Shown here: positions 1 to 8,465 of the stretch, one piece after another
Layout of the letters: every line of letters starts with the position of its first letter
Position numbering within the stretch: position 1 is the stretch's first letter
Assembly: GCA_947498325.1 (NCBI GenBank)
Contig: CANMKE010000014.1
Location: forward strand, 57,329-121,328
Reading direction: 5' to 3'
Source: an uncultured Persicobacter sp.
Lineage (GTDB): Bacteria; Bacteroidota; Bacteroidia; Cytophagales; Cyclobacteriaceae
DNA length: 64,000 bases
Position numbers and translations under genes: made by a program
The notes under the pieces: model-generated
What the model saw: only the letters and a program-made list of their open reading frames with translations
Databases searched by the model: none
What the model was told of the DNA's origin: nothing

Positions 1-341
1 AGATGGAAAAAACTTCCTGTCTTCGCCAATTCAATATTCTTAACTTAAATTAAAGCTGAAAGCGTGTTTTAATCTTACTGCATATTCAGGCGATAGGAGT
101 TGATTTTGAATTTTCATCATTCAACATACCCCTGCATCTGGGCTGTCGAATATTTCCGTCCCTACGGCGGTAGAAATCCTGTTTTTGATTAGCGTGATGG
201 TATATTTCCGTCAGGCTTCATCTCTGCTACCATATGCCAAATTTTCGTTGTGAGTTTTAAGCGTGATTTGCATCCTGATAGAAATAATAGGCGTTGCCAT
301 TTTTCATTATTTCGCATGCTGAATTTACTGAATGAGGGCTG
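1..341. other. Left-edge stretch without a recognised gene
   Basis: No convincing reading frame was found here. The stretch has two partly similar segments carrying the same 11-base string (atatttccgtc) at about 151-161 and 203-213, and otherwise ordinary AT-rich intergenic sequence. It may hold the end of a unit lying further left. Confidence 0.3.
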
Positions 342-599
342 CTAACGGTCGTATTGCCCATTTTTTGTCATCTGTTGTTCAATAGTTGAACAGCTTGCGC
401 TAAGCAACACTTCGCCTTCCCTGATCAATTGAAACTGTTCCTGATCAGTCATTCGCATTTCTACCTCCTGACGGTCAGGGGCGGTGGTTTCTACCAGAAA
501 ATGTACAGGGGAAAGGGTCAGTAAATGATAATTCTGTATTTGAAGATTCAACTTTTCTTCGATCAAATATTGCAGGTATGTTTTTAAAGGGAAAATCAT
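342..599 (-). CDS. Hypothetical protein, 85 residues
   Basis: I do not recognise this small protein. It starts at an ATG (599-597) and runs to a stop at 342. It has no signal peptide or membrane segment. The N-terminal third is mildly hydrophobic (FPLKTYLQYLIEEKL) and the rest is polar, rich in Glu and Gln, with one Cys. On the minus strand, 25-35 bases upstream of the start, is TACATTTG (632-625), which fits the Bacteroidota -7 promoter pattern TAnnTTTG. A near-perfect palindrome (647-660) lies further upstream and could be an operator. A strong terminator separates it from the P450 gene, so it is probably its own unit. It could be spurious; the promoter match is the main support. Confidence 0.4.
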   Translation of the reverse strand: MIFPLKTYLQYLIEEKLNLQIQNYHLLTLSPVHFLVETTAPDRQEVEMRMTDQEQFQLIREGEVLLSASCSTIEQQMTKNGQYDR

Positions 600-693
600 T
601 TGGTATCCTATTTTTGTTTCGATACAAATGTATTCTACCTAAGGGAAGTGTAATTGCACTGAGCCTTATCAAACCCATAAAACCACCACCTTC

Positions 694-737
694 AAAAAAA
701 AGTGGCTGAGGATCAGACATCCTCAGCCACTTTTTTT
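694..737. terminator. Bidirectional intrinsic terminator
   Basis: A perfect 12-bp stem (702-713 with 719-730) closes a five-base loop. An A-run lies on the left (694-701) and a T-run on the right (731-737), so it can end transcription on both strands. It lies 13-56 bases past the P450 stop codon and most likely terminates that gene. Confidence 0.85.
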
Positions 738-749
738 AATTGATGTTGG

Positions 750-2195
750 TTATCCCTCCACGGTATCAGATTGTTGTTGGCTGATCAGTGAAATAGGCTC
801 CCGTTTTTCAAGGTAAATCATCAGGTTTTCTGGGAAAACCGTGAAAGCAAAACGTTCGGTTACCGCCTCGGCAGGCACGGCCAAACCAATCTCAAAATTT
901 TTGAGAATTGCCACGAGCGCCATACCAATTTCATAAATGGCGAGCTGTTTGCCAGGGCAGAATCTCGCCCCAGCGCCAAAGGTTTTGATCACCGAAGGGT
1001 CGTGCGTGCTGTGGTACGGACAGGTGCCGAGCCAGCGCACAGGACGAAATGCCTTCGCATCTGTAAAGTAAGTATCCGAAGTGTTGGCGACCTTGTTTTG
1101 CATCATTACGGTCATTCCTTTTGGGATAGTCAAGCCCTCGACCGTTACTTCCTCAAGCGCTTCCATATACAGGTTCGGAGTCACAGGCATCACCCGCAAC
1201 GATTCCTGAATCACGGCATTCAGGTAGGGCATCTGATCGATTTGCTCCATGCTCACGGGCTGAGTTTCTTTGCCAAGGGTTTGGTCTATTTCATGAACGA
1301 GCTTCTGGAGATCATCAGGAGATTTCAGTAACTCAAAAATCGTCCATGAAATGGTGTTTGAGGTCGTGTCTTCGCCAGCCAGAAGCATGGTAAATACATT
1401 CCCGAAAACCTCTTCTTCAGTCATTTCAGCCTTGACCATCTGTTGGGCAATGAGGTTTTCCAGAAAATTTTGAGGATGCTCACAACGTTCTGGCTCATGC
1501 TCCATCAGGTGCTTTGTTTTACGGATCAGGCCATCGATATAAATTTTGAGTTCTTTTACAGCCTTATCAAGCTGTCGGTCTTTGCCCTGCTTGTAAATTT
1601 TCCAGAAGGGTAACGGACTGGTAATACGCTCATTGATCATCGGGAAGATGTGTTGCAAATATTGCTGAATCACATCATCGGTATCTTCGAGGGTATTGCT
1701 GTCGTGGCCAAAAGCAATAATGGTGGTGATGTCAATGGTAAAACGCATCATCTCTTTTTGCAGATCGATGGGTTTCTGAGGGTCCTGCTTTGCCCATCGG
1801 TCCATGAGTCTTTGGGTGATTTTTTCCAACACAGGAAAATAACTTTTCACCGATTTCATGTTCAGTGCCTGAACCGTCAGCCGCCTTTGCTTCCGCCACG
1901 GTTCGCCCTCAGCGGTGAATACCCCCGTAAGCCCCATTTCACCTACCACCTGGTCAATTTTATGGAATCTTCTGAAAAACCGAGGCCTGAGCTTCAGGAT
2001 TTCGGCATTCATTTTTTCATTTGTACTGACGATAAACCACTGGTTGACGAGCCTTATCTTAAAGCATTCGCCACTTTCAGCAGCCCATTGCTCAAGAATG
2101 AGGTGTTTATTTTCATCCTGAAATTCGGACATATTGCCCGTGAGCCAGTTGGATTTGGGCTGAGGAAGGTCCTTCCAAAAAATGGGGCTTGACAT
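750..2195 (-). CDS. Cytochrome P450
   Basis: Haem-thiolate monooxygenase of 481 residues, a normal length for a soluble class P450. Visible motifs in order: the C-helix WxxxR (WRKQR, 100-104), the I-helix oxygen-activation motif AGEDTTS (273-279), the K-helix ExxR (ESLR, 331-334) and the haem-binding loop FGAGARFCPG (406-415) with Cys413 as proximal ligand. There is no N-terminal membrane anchor or signal peptide, so it is probably cytosolic. No ferredoxin, ferredoxin reductase or fused reductase domain lies nearby, so electrons must come from elsewhere. It is transcribed away from the GntR operon across a 185-base gap and ends in a strong terminator. The overall type resembles fatty-acid or terpenoid hydroxylating bacterial P450s, but the substrate cannot be assigned. 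Confidence 0.95.
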   Translation of the reverse strand: MSSPIFWKDLPQPKSNWLTGNMSEFQDENKHLILEQWAAESGECFKIRLVNQWFIVSTNEKMNAEILKLRPRFFRRFHKIDQVVGEMGLTGVFTAEGEPWRKQRRLTVQALNMKSVKSYFPVLEKITQRLMDRWAKQDPQKPIDLQKEMMRFTIDITTIIAFGHDSNTLEDTDDVIQQYLQHIFPMINERITSPLPFWKIYKQGKDRQLDKAVKELKIYIDGLIRKTKHLMEHEPERCEHPQNFLENLIAQQMVKAEMTEEEVFGNVFTMLLAGEDTTSNTISWTIFELLKSPDDLQKLVHEIDQTLGKETQPVSMEQIDQMPYLNAVIQESLRVMPVTPNLYMEALEEVTVEGLTIPKGMTVMMQNKVANTSDTYFTDAKAFRPVRWLGTCPYHSTHDPSVIKTFGAGARFCPGKQLAIYEIGMALVAILKNFEIGLAVPAEAVTERFAFTVFPENLMIYLEKREPISLISQQQSDTVEG

Positions 2196-2352
2196 ACTGT
2201 TATTATTTTAGGTTGGTGTTTAGTTGTTTGAATTTAGTCAAAATAAAAGCAAGTTCTATATAATTTTATTTTTTAGCCGCCAGCGGTACTTTCAGGGGGG
2301 AAAGGAAAAAATATCAAAAATTATTTCACAGAATCAAAAAAAATGCCCTACT

Positions 2353-2379
2353 TACCATAGTACTACATAGTGGTTGGGT
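2353..2379. promoter_or_regulatory. Candidate operator before the GntR gene
   Basis: The perfect palindrome TAGTACTA (2358-2365) is flanked by an imperfect inverted repeat (ACCA to the left, TGGT to the right). It lies about 15 bases upstream of the regulator start codon and inside the gap shared with the P450 gene. GntR-family regulators bind short palindromes of this kind, often in front of their own operon. The assignment is by position and symmetry only. Confidence 0.3.
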
Positions 2380-2380
2380 A

Positions 2381-3382
2381 ATGGAATATATCGAAGTAGC
2401 AGAAAATAGCGATCTGCCCAAGTATGCGCAGATCAAAAACAGTATAAAGCACGCCATTTATAAGGGGGAGCTGCAGCAGGGGGCAAAATTGCCTTCGCTG
2501 AATGCCATAAAAAAGGCACATGGAGTATCTCAGGATACTATATTGTTGGCTTACCGCCAGCTGATGAACGAGGGGCTGGTGGTGTCCACTTATGGAAAAG
2601 GCTACTTTGTAGCGCAGGACCACCGCCTTGGTCGAAAGATTTGTTTGATCTTCGACAAGCTGACACTCTACAAGGAGGAATTGTATGAATCGATCGTTAC
2701 GCAGTTTGAAAGTCAGGATCAGGTGGATATCTTTTTTCATCACAACCAGCCATTGGCCTTTCAGTCTTTACTTGAAAAAATACATGGACAGTACACTGAT
2801 TACCTGATTATTCCTTTCGATGATCCAGCTTTTGAATCGAGTATCGAACGACTCCCCCAAAAACGGGTGTTTCTGCTCGATCGCTTGCCGGGCAATCTGC
2901 AGCATCAGTATGGGGGGGTATTTCAGGACTTTCAGCAAGACACTCTCAATGCCTTGAACAGTATTGCCGATCCTATAAAAAAATACCAGCGGCTGGTTTT
3001 ATTACTACCGCATCGTCAGTTGCAAATGGCGCAGATTATGGAGGGCGCACAAGCTTTTGCGCAGCAGGCCGACCTTAAATTTAAGGTGGTCAGTTCAGCG
3101 GCTAAATACAAATTACAGGCAGGGGATCTGGTGATTGCCATTTATGACAAAGACCTGGCCGCTGTTATGCAACAAATTCATTCCGAGGGCTTTACCCTGG
3201 CTCAGCAGGTAGGCGTGATCTCCTATAATGATACGCCACTGAAAGCCGTGATAGGTCAGGGAATTACCTGCATATCCACGGATTTCGCCGCTATGGGTCA
3301 AAAGGTCAGCCAGTTGGTGAAGGAACAAAATCAAATACAACTCAAGAATATAGCTCAACTAATCATAAGAAAATCTGTATAA
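2381..3382 (+). CDS. GntR-family transcriptional regulator with sugar-binding-type C-terminal domain
   Basis: DNA-binding regulator of 333 residues. The N-terminal ~75 residues form a GntR winged helix-turn-helix (YAQIKNSIKHAIYKGEL, then KLPSLNAIKKAHGVSQDTI, then the wing GLVVSTYGKGYFV). The remaining ~250 residues look like a LacI/periplasmic-binding-protein effector domain, not the FCD or UTRA type (for example LIIPFDDPAFES and VGVISYNDTPLKAVIGQGITCISTD). That pairing is typical of sugar-responsive regulators in Bacteroidota. It is the first gene of the operon and ends two bases before the cupin isomerase start. It therefore very probably controls the four downstream sugar-phosphate genes, possibly through the palindrome just upstream. 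Effector unknown. Confidence 0.9.
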   Translation: MEYIEVAENSDLPKYAQIKNSIKHAIYKGELQQGAKLPSLNAIKKAHGVSQDTILLAYRQLMNEGLVVSTYGKGYFVAQDHRLGRKICLIFDKLTLYKEELYESIVTQFESQDQVDIFFHHNQPLAFQSLLEKIHGQYTDYLIIPFDDPAFESSIERLPQKRVFLLDRLPGNLQHQYGGVFQDFQQDTLNALNSIADPIKKYQRLVLLLPHRQLQMAQIMEGAQAFAQQADLKFKVVSSAAKYKLQAGDLVIAIYDKDLAAVMQQIHSEGFTLAQQVGVISYNDTPLKAVIGQGITCISTDFAAMGQKVSQLVKEQNQIQLKNIAQLIIRKSV

Positions 3383-3384
3383 TT

Positions 3385-3945
3385 ATGGCACTTTTTAATC
3401 CGAAAGTATTTTTAACCTTGACCGAAGGAAAGTTAGAGGGGACGGAAATCAAGCAATCCTATAAGTATCTCAATGCGCTTGCGGGTGTATTTAAAAATGA
3501 AACGGCACGTGCCGAGATGGATCAGGATGCCCTGATTTACGAAGTGCAGGCTTACATGCCTGTTGAGGAGGGGAAATCGGGCGGCCTGTTTTTCGGCAAC
3601 TCTACCATTTACCCTGGGAAGGTGGATCAGGAGTATTTTATGACCCGTGGGCACTTTCACAGTAATTTCGATACCGCCGAATATTATTGGGGAGTTAAAG
3701 GGGAAGGATACCTGATTTTGATGGATGAAAATCGTAAAATCTGGGCCGAGAAGATGACCCCAGGTTCTGTTCATTATATCCCTGGAAAGGTGGCTCACCG
3801 AGTGGCGAATACAGGAAACGAGCCATTGGTTTTTAATGCCTGCTGGCCCTCTGATGCGGGGCACGATTATGAGTCTATTGCCGAACATGGCTTTTCTGCC
3901 CGACTGCTTGAGGTAGACGGCGAGCCAAAACTGGTAGAAGAATGA
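3385..3945 (+). CDS. Cupin-type glucose-6-phosphate isomerase (cPGI family)
   Basis: Predicted metal-dependent aldose/ketose phosphate isomerase of 186 residues, the usual size for the single-domain cupin phosphoglucose isomerase known from archaea and some bacteria. The cupin metal ligands are all present: His90 and His92 (TRGHFHS), Glu99 (TAEYYWG) and His138 (PGKVAHRVANTG). The substrate-side YWG and GEGYLIL strands are also visible. It is cytosolic and interconverts glucose 6-phosphate and fructose 6-phosphate in characterised relatives. It follows the regulator by two bases and overlaps the ROK kinase gene by four, so translation is probably coupled. Because a second cupin isomerase and a PMI-like protein share the operon, the true substrate may be a different hexose phosphate. 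Confidence 0.85.
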   Translation: MALFNPKVFLTLTEGKLEGTEIKQSYKYLNALAGVFKNETARAEMDQDALIYEVQAYMPVEEGKSGGLFFGNSTIYPGKVDQEYFMTRGHFHSNFDTAEYYWGVKGEGYLILMDENRKIWAEKMTPGSVHYIPGKVAHRVANTGNEPLVFNACWPSDAGHDYESIAEHGFSARLLEVDGEPKLVEE

Positions 3946-4904
3946 GCGCGGTAATTGCCGCTGATTTGGGCGGCACCTTTGTGAAATTGTCCCTGGTAAT
4001 CGGGGATCAGGTGAAGGAGGAAACCACTTTCCCTTCCAATTCAAAAGGGGACTTTACCGAGTTGATGTCGGCTGTAGCTACGGCGTGCCAGCAGCTATTA
4101 TCAGCTAACCAATTGACCTTTTCCGATATTTTGGGAATAGGTTTTTCCATTCCTGGCATTGTGGATGTGGTGCAGGAGCGGGTCTTGTCAATCAATGAAA
4201 AACATGCCGGGGCGGTGGATTTTGATTTCCGTAGCTGGGCAGTGGCATTGGGGGTGAACCATATTGTGATGGAAAATGACGCCCGGGCAGCGCTTATTGG
4301 CGAGTGGCAATTTGGTGCTGCAAAAGGCTTTTCAGAAGTCAATATGATAACCCTCGGCACGGGGATTGGCGGGGCAGCGATGATCAACAATCAACTACTC
4401 TACGGAAAGCACTATCAGGCAGGTTGCCTCGGTGGGCATTTCGTCGTGGATCATCAGGGGGACCGTTGTTCCTGTGGGAATGTGGGATGTGTTGAGGCTG
4501 TTGCTTCGAGCTGGAAGTTGCCAGACATTATTAAGGGTCACCGATTATTTGAACAATCGACCCTTCAGCAGGCCGAGCAACTGGATTTCTACCACCTCTT
4601 TGAGGCCTACCGCACAAAAGATGTGGTCGCCATTGATTTGGTAGAACAATGCCTTTCGGCATGGAGTGCTGGGGTAATCACGATGATCCATGCCTACGAC
4701 CCTGAAGTGGTGGTGATTGGCGGAGGAGTGATGAAAAGTCAGGACATCATCCTGCCCTATATTCAAAAACAGGTGGACCAGAGAGCCTGGACGCCCTGTG
4801 CAAAAGTATCAGTACGTGCAGCCGCCCTTGAAAATCTTGCCGGCTGCCTTGGAATCAATTATTTACTAAAAGAAAAGATAAAAAATGTCGAGCCAACAGT
4901 TTAA
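3942..4904 (+). CDS. ROK-family sugar kinase
   Basis: ATP-dependent sugar kinase of 320 residues, standard for ROK kinases. Visible are the N-terminal phosphate-binding loop (AADLGGTFVKL, 6-16), the catalytic ENDA (111-114, base Asp113), the second phosphate loop TLGTGIGG (138-145) and the zinc-binding CxCGxxGCxE (CSCGNVGCVE, 176-185). It has no helix-turn-helix, so it is an enzyme and not a ROK repressor. The usual sugar-contacting ExGH motif is replaced by LGGH (163-166), which suggests a substrate other than plain glucose. It starts inside the end of the cPGI gene (ATGA overlap) and its last 20 bases overlap the next start. Role inferred: phosphorylating the sugar that the three isomerases then process. 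Confidence 0.9.
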   Translation: MSAVIAADLGGTFVKLSLVIGDQVKEETTFPSNSKGDFTELMSAVATACQQLLSANQLTFSDILGIGFSIPGIVDVVQERVLSINEKHAGAVDFDFRSWAVALGVNHIVMENDARAALIGEWQFGAAKGFSEVNMITLGTGIGGAAMINNQLLYGKHYQAGCLGGHFVVDHQGDRCSCGNVGCVEAVASSWKLPDIIKGHRLFEQSTLQQAEQLDFYHLFEAYRTKDVVAIDLVEQCLSAWSAGVITMIHAYDPEVVVIGGGVMKSQDIILPYIQKQVDQRAWTPCAKVSVRAAALENLAGCLGINYLLKEKIKNVEPTV

Positions 4905-6627
4905 CCTTCAACCTGCCATCAAGCTGAAAAATCCATATGATGTGGCGATAGGATGGACGGCGATTTTTGAACAGCTCAAAGCTGCCAATGCCAAAACGGT
5001 AGTCATCGAATGCTACAATGGGGTGTCGATGGACAGCCTGAAATCGGCCATCACCGAGCACCTTCAGCCTGCATTGCTGATTGATGCCAAAAGTGGGATG
5101 AAATCCGAGGAAGACATTAAAGCGATGGTTCAGCCTGATGTAACTGACGACAGGATTTTTGGGTACCTGAGCCGATTGAAGATTGATGCCTATTTTGATG
5201 GTGAAAAGGTAGATGCCTTACAGCAAAAAATTGAAGCTGCCGAAGGTTTGGTTGTGGTATATGGCAGTGGGGCGAGCGTCATTTGTGAATCGCCTGCTTT
5301 GCTGGTTTATGCGGATATGGCCCGCTGGGAAATTCAGCAAAGAATGCGCAGAAATGAGGTGGATAGCCTGGGACTGAGTAACCGCAATACGCCCGACTGG
5401 ATGTTGCTTTACAAGCAGGGATTTTTTGTAGACTGGCGTGTGTTGGACCGACTGAAAAAAACGCTCTTCGATAAAATTGATTTTCTGCTGGATACCAATA
5501 AGGAGGATCAGCCGAAACTGATCGCACATCAGGCGATTTTGGAGGCTTATGATCAGTCGGTAAAACAGCCGTTCAGCGTGGTGCCATTTTTCGATCCAGG
5601 GCCATGGGGTGGACAATGGATGAAAGAGGTCTGCGGACTTGATCCAGCACAGAAAAATTACGCCTGGTGTTTCAATGGGGTTCCCGAAGAAAACAGCTTG
5701 CTTGTGCAGGCAGGTGAGGAACTGATTGAGGTGCCGTCGATCAATGTGGTTTTCAGACACCCTGAAGCCCTTTTGGGATCGCCTGTTTATGGTCGATTTG
5801 GTGACGAATTCCCTATTCGTTTTGATTTCCTTGACACCATGGGCGGTGGAAATCTCAGTTTGCAGGTACACCCACTTACGCAGTACATTCAGCAAGAGTT
5901 TGGCATGCATTATACGCAGGACGAAAGCTATTATATTATGGATGCCAAGCCTGATGCGGAGGTTTACCTTGGCCTGAAAGAAGGCGTGGACCCTGAAGAA
6001 TTTTTGGGAGATCTTAACCACGCGCAAGCGACCGGGGAGGCTTTCGATGACACCAAGCATGTTCAACGATTCCCCGCCAATAAACATGATCATTTCCTGA
6101 TTCCTGCAGGTACGGTGCATTGTCAGGGGGCAGATTCTATGGTTTTGGAAATCAGTGCGACGCCTTATATTTTCACTTTTAAACTCTATGACTGGGGTCG
6201 TGTTGGAATGGACGGAAGACCGCGCCCAATCAATATAGAGCATGGAAAGCAGGTTATTCAGTGGAACAGAACGACAGAATGGACCAAAAATAATCTCGTT
6301 AATCAGGTAACCGTTGTGGGTGAAGGCGACGGCTGGGTAGAAGAGCGCACTGGTTTGCATGAGGCCGAGTTTATTGAAACCCGTCGCCACTGGTTCACAA
6401 AAACCACCACGCATGATACCCAAAATTCCGTGAACGTGATTTCTTTGGTGGAAGGGGCTCAGGTGGTCATTGAATCACCTACCAACGCCTTTGAACCATT
6501 CCTGCTGAATTTTGCTGAAGTGGTGATATTACCTGCAGCACTCGGACAATATACCGTCCGCCCAACAGAAAAAAGTCAGGGGAAAACCTGTGGAACCATG
6601 AAAGCATTTGTAAGAACACAACCATGA
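4885..6627 (+). CDS. Long class I mannose-6-phosphate isomerase-like protein
   Basis: Protein of 580 residues in two parts. The C-terminal part (about 225-580) is a type I mannose-6-phosphate isomerase-like double cupin. It has the metal-site signatures QVHP (327-330), DES (346-348, Glu347) and the PAGTVH stretch ending at His412. The N-terminal ~220 residues resemble a P-loop nucleoside-kinase fold, but the expected GxxxxGK[ST] is degenerate (YGSGAS, 126-131), so phosphotransfer is doubtful. I recall the same long arrangement as a common form in Bacteroidota. The start is the ATG at 4885, which overlaps the kinase gene, and the end overlaps the next gene by four bases. Probable role: ketose/aldose 6-phosphate isomerisation in the same pathway as its neighbours. 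Substrate unknown. Confidence 0.8.
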   Translation: MSSQQFNLQPAIKLKNPYDVAIGWTAIFEQLKAANAKTVVIECYNGVSMDSLKSAITEHLQPALLIDAKSGMKSEEDIKAMVQPDVTDDRIFGYLSRLKIDAYFDGEKVDALQQKIEAAEGLVVVYGSGASVICESPALLVYADMARWEIQQRMRRNEVDSLGLSNRNTPDWMLLYKQGFFVDWRVLDRLKKTLFDKIDFLLDTNKEDQPKLIAHQAILEAYDQSVKQPFSVVPFFDPGPWGGQWMKEVCGLDPAQKNYAWCFNGVPEENSLLVQAGEELIEVPSINVVFRHPEALLGSPVYGRFGDEFPIRFDFLDTMGGGNLSLQVHPLTQYIQQEFGMHYTQDESYYIMDAKPDAEVYLGLKEGVDPEEFLGDLNHAQATGEAFDDTKHVQRFPANKHDHFLIPAGTVHCQGADSMVLEISATPYIFTFKLYDWGRVGMDGRPRPINIEHGKQVIQWNRTTEWTKNNLVNQVTVVGEGDGWVEERTGLHEAEFIETRRHWFTKTTTHDTQNSVNVISLVEGAQVVIESPTNAFEPFLLNFAEVVILPAALGQYTVRPTEKSQGKTCGTMKAFVRTQP

Positions 6628-7427
6628 AAACAGCAGTAAGCACTTTTGATAGCGGGCTGGATATTCAGCCGGCAGATATGGTGACAGGCTTCACCTATGG
6701 AGATGGTCATTTCGGACCAACTGTTGAGCACCGAAAGCTTGATGCGATACGCCCAAGTTTACGTAAGCCAGACTGTGAGGGCCCAGAAATTGTCTATTCT
6801 ATTGCAATGGATGTGGGTAAAAACCACCATCTGCCATTGCTCAAAGAGATGCACCTGCTCTATGGTGCGGTGACTTATGCGGCTGGTCAGTTAGGGGAGG
6901 AGCCGATCCGAAGTCAGGGGCATATCCATAAAAAGTCGGCCTATGCCAATGGCTGGTCTACGCCTGAGGTTTATGAAATCTGGCAGGGAGAAGCCGTCAT
7001 TTATATGCAGGAAACGGCCAAAGATCAACCTGGTCGTTGCTTTGCTGTACATGCCAAAGCTGGAGAAGTGGTGATCGTGCCTCCATCATGGGCACATGCG
7101 ACCATTTCCGCAGACCCCAGTACGCCTTTGACATTCGGTGCCTGGTGCGACCGCGATTATGGTTTTGATTATGAGGACGTCAGGGCGCATCACGGCTTGA
7201 GCTATTTTCCTTTGGTCGATGCGGAAAACAAGGGACTGAAATGGGTGGCGAACCCTCATTATGAACCGAGTAATCTGATCATCAAAAAATCGCCGAGAAA
7301 TTATACGGAATTTGGAATCGATCCTTCAAAATCCATTTATCAGCAGTTTGAAGAACAGCCTGACCGCTTTGAGTTTGTGCCCCGGCCAGACTTATATGCC
7401 GAAAAATGGGTGAATTTCGAACCTTGA
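6624..7427 (+). CDS. Second cupin isomerase (glucose-6-phosphate isomerase-like)
   Basis: Cupin protein of 267 residues, related to archaeal-type phosphoglucose isomerases but longer at both ends. Candidate metal ligands are His100 and His102 (SQGHIHKK), Glu115 or Glu118 (TPEVYEIWQGE) and His158 (PPSWAHATIS). The gap between the HxH and the Glu is longer than in the first cupin of the operon, so it is a divergent paralogue and not a recent copy. The flanking DYGFDY and PHYEPSNLIIKKSPRNY segments extend the fold. It is the last gene of the operon, with a four-base overlap to the PMI-like gene, and is cytosolic. Whether it isomerises a different sugar phosphate from the first cupin cannot be told from sequence. 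Confidence 0.72.
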   Translation: MKTAVSTFDSGLDIQPADMVTGFTYGDGHFGPTVEHRKLDAIRPSLRKPDCEGPEIVYSIAMDVGKNHHLPLLKEMHLLYGAVTYAAGQLGEEPIRSQGHIHKKSAYANGWSTPEVYEIWQGEAVIYMQETAKDQPGRCFAVHAKAGEVVIVPPSWAHATISADPSTPLTFGAWCDRDYGFDYEDVRAHHGLSYFPLVDAENKGLKWVANPHYEPSNLIIKKSPRNYTEFGIDPSKSIYQQFEEQPDRFEFVPRPDLYAEKWVNFEP

Positions 7428-7449
7428 TTTTTAAACTATTCTACAGGCG

Positions 7450-7474
7450 ATGGGCGTACAGATCGTACGCCCAT
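7450..7474. terminator. Hairpin between convergent genes
   Basis: A perfect 10-bp stem (7450-7459 with 7465-7474) with loop AGATC lies between the end of the isomerase operon and the convergent MscS gene. It sits 23 bases after the operon stop and is a likely transcription end, although no clean T-run follows on the plus strand. It may instead be one of the palindromic intergenic repeats of this genome. Confidence 0.5.
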
Positions 7475-7538
7475 TGGCTTGTCAAAAAAAATCTTCTGAG
7501 CACGAAGGAGTATAGCCCAATGGTGGAATCTGGCGAAA

Positions 7539-8465
7539 CTATTGCATGACAGGCCTCTCGGCTTCCATTGCTATGCGTGTTTTTGGCAGACTCTCGGGGT
7601 AATTTTCCTGAATAAAAGTAATCATCTGTTCCCGAACCATTACCCGTAGGTCCCAGGCGGTAGGGGAGTTTTTGGCACTGACCAAAATGCGCACCTCGAT
7701 ATGCGTCGCTTTGGTATCCGTCACCTGAATAACCTTCACTTCACCATCCCACAGTTTATTGCCTTCCAATATTTGGTCAAGGGCTGAACGGAGCGCATCA
7801 ATCGGGATGGTATAGTCGGTATATAAAAAGACCGTCCCCAGAATATCCGCCGAAGAGCGGGTCCAGTTTTGAAAAGGTTTTTCAAGAAAATAGGTAGAGG
7901 GCAGAACGAGGCGGCGTTTATCCCAGATGCGAACCACCACGTAGGTAAGGTTAATTTCTTCAATCCATCCCCATTCATTTTCCACCACCACGGCATCATC
8001 AATTCGGAAGGGCTGCGTGATGGCGATCTGTATGCCCGCAATGAGTGCACCAACGACTTTTTGCGCCGATAAACCGACAATAATTCCTGCAATTCCTGCG
8101 GAGGCGAAGATGCCCACACCAACTTTTCTGATGCTTTCAAACGACAGTAAAATCAGTCCGATACCCAGCAGGATGATGATAAAGACCATCACTTTCTCAA
8201 GGATATTGATCTGCGTGTGCAGCTTCCGTGAGCGGAGGTTGTCTTCATCAGAAAGGTCGTATTGCTTGAGGAGAAATTTCTTCAATACATTGATGAACTC
8301 TATTAACAGCCAGGCAAAGCTTGCGATGAAAAGATTATTGCGCTGTGCGATAATGATCGACTGACTGACCACCTCCTCAGAGAACACCAAGGATGCAATG
8401 GGCTTGATCAGCAGAATGACTGTAGTGAGGAGAATACTTAGGCTTAGTTTATAATATTTTTGCAT
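7539..8465 (-). CDS. MscS-family mechanosensitive ion channel
   Basis: Small-conductance mechanosensitive channel of 308 residues, in the inner membrane. It has hydrophobic helices near 8-22, 43-60 and 90-110. The glycine/alanine-rich pore helix follows (about 115-148, VGVGIFASAGIAGIIVGLSA then QKVVGALIAGIQIA), as in the MscS pore-lining helix. The beta domain signature comes next (QPFRIDDAVVVENEWGWIEEI, then RIWDKRRLVLPSTYF). The C-terminal alpha/beta cytoplasmic domain completes the usual core length. It relieves hypo-osmotic pressure. It converges on the isomerase operon and does not appear linked to either neighbour. Confidence 0.92.
   Translation of the reverse strand: MQKYYKLSLSILLTTVILLIKPIASLVFSEEVVSQSIIIAQRNNLFIASFAWLLIEFINVLKKFLLKQYDLSDEDNLRSRKLHTQINILEKVMVFIIILLGIGLILLSFESIRKVGVGIFASAGIAGIIVGLSAQKVVGALIAGIQIAITQPFRIDDAVVVENEWGWIEEINLTYVVVRIWDKRRLVLPSTYFLEKPFQNWTRSSADILGTVFLYTDYTIPIDALRSALDQILEGNKLWDGEVKVIQVTDTKATHIEVRILVSAKNSPTAWDLRVMVREQMITFIQENYPESLPKTRIAMEAERPVMQ

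Noticed and set aside
3433..4044. 203-residue minus-strand frame
   Set aside because: Antisense to the cPGI and ROK genes, which have intact catalytic residues. No motif of its own.
5218..6423. 401-residue open frame on the minus strand
   Set aside because: It lies fully inside the PMI-like gene, whose motifs and operon overlaps are clear. The antisense product shows no recognisable motif.
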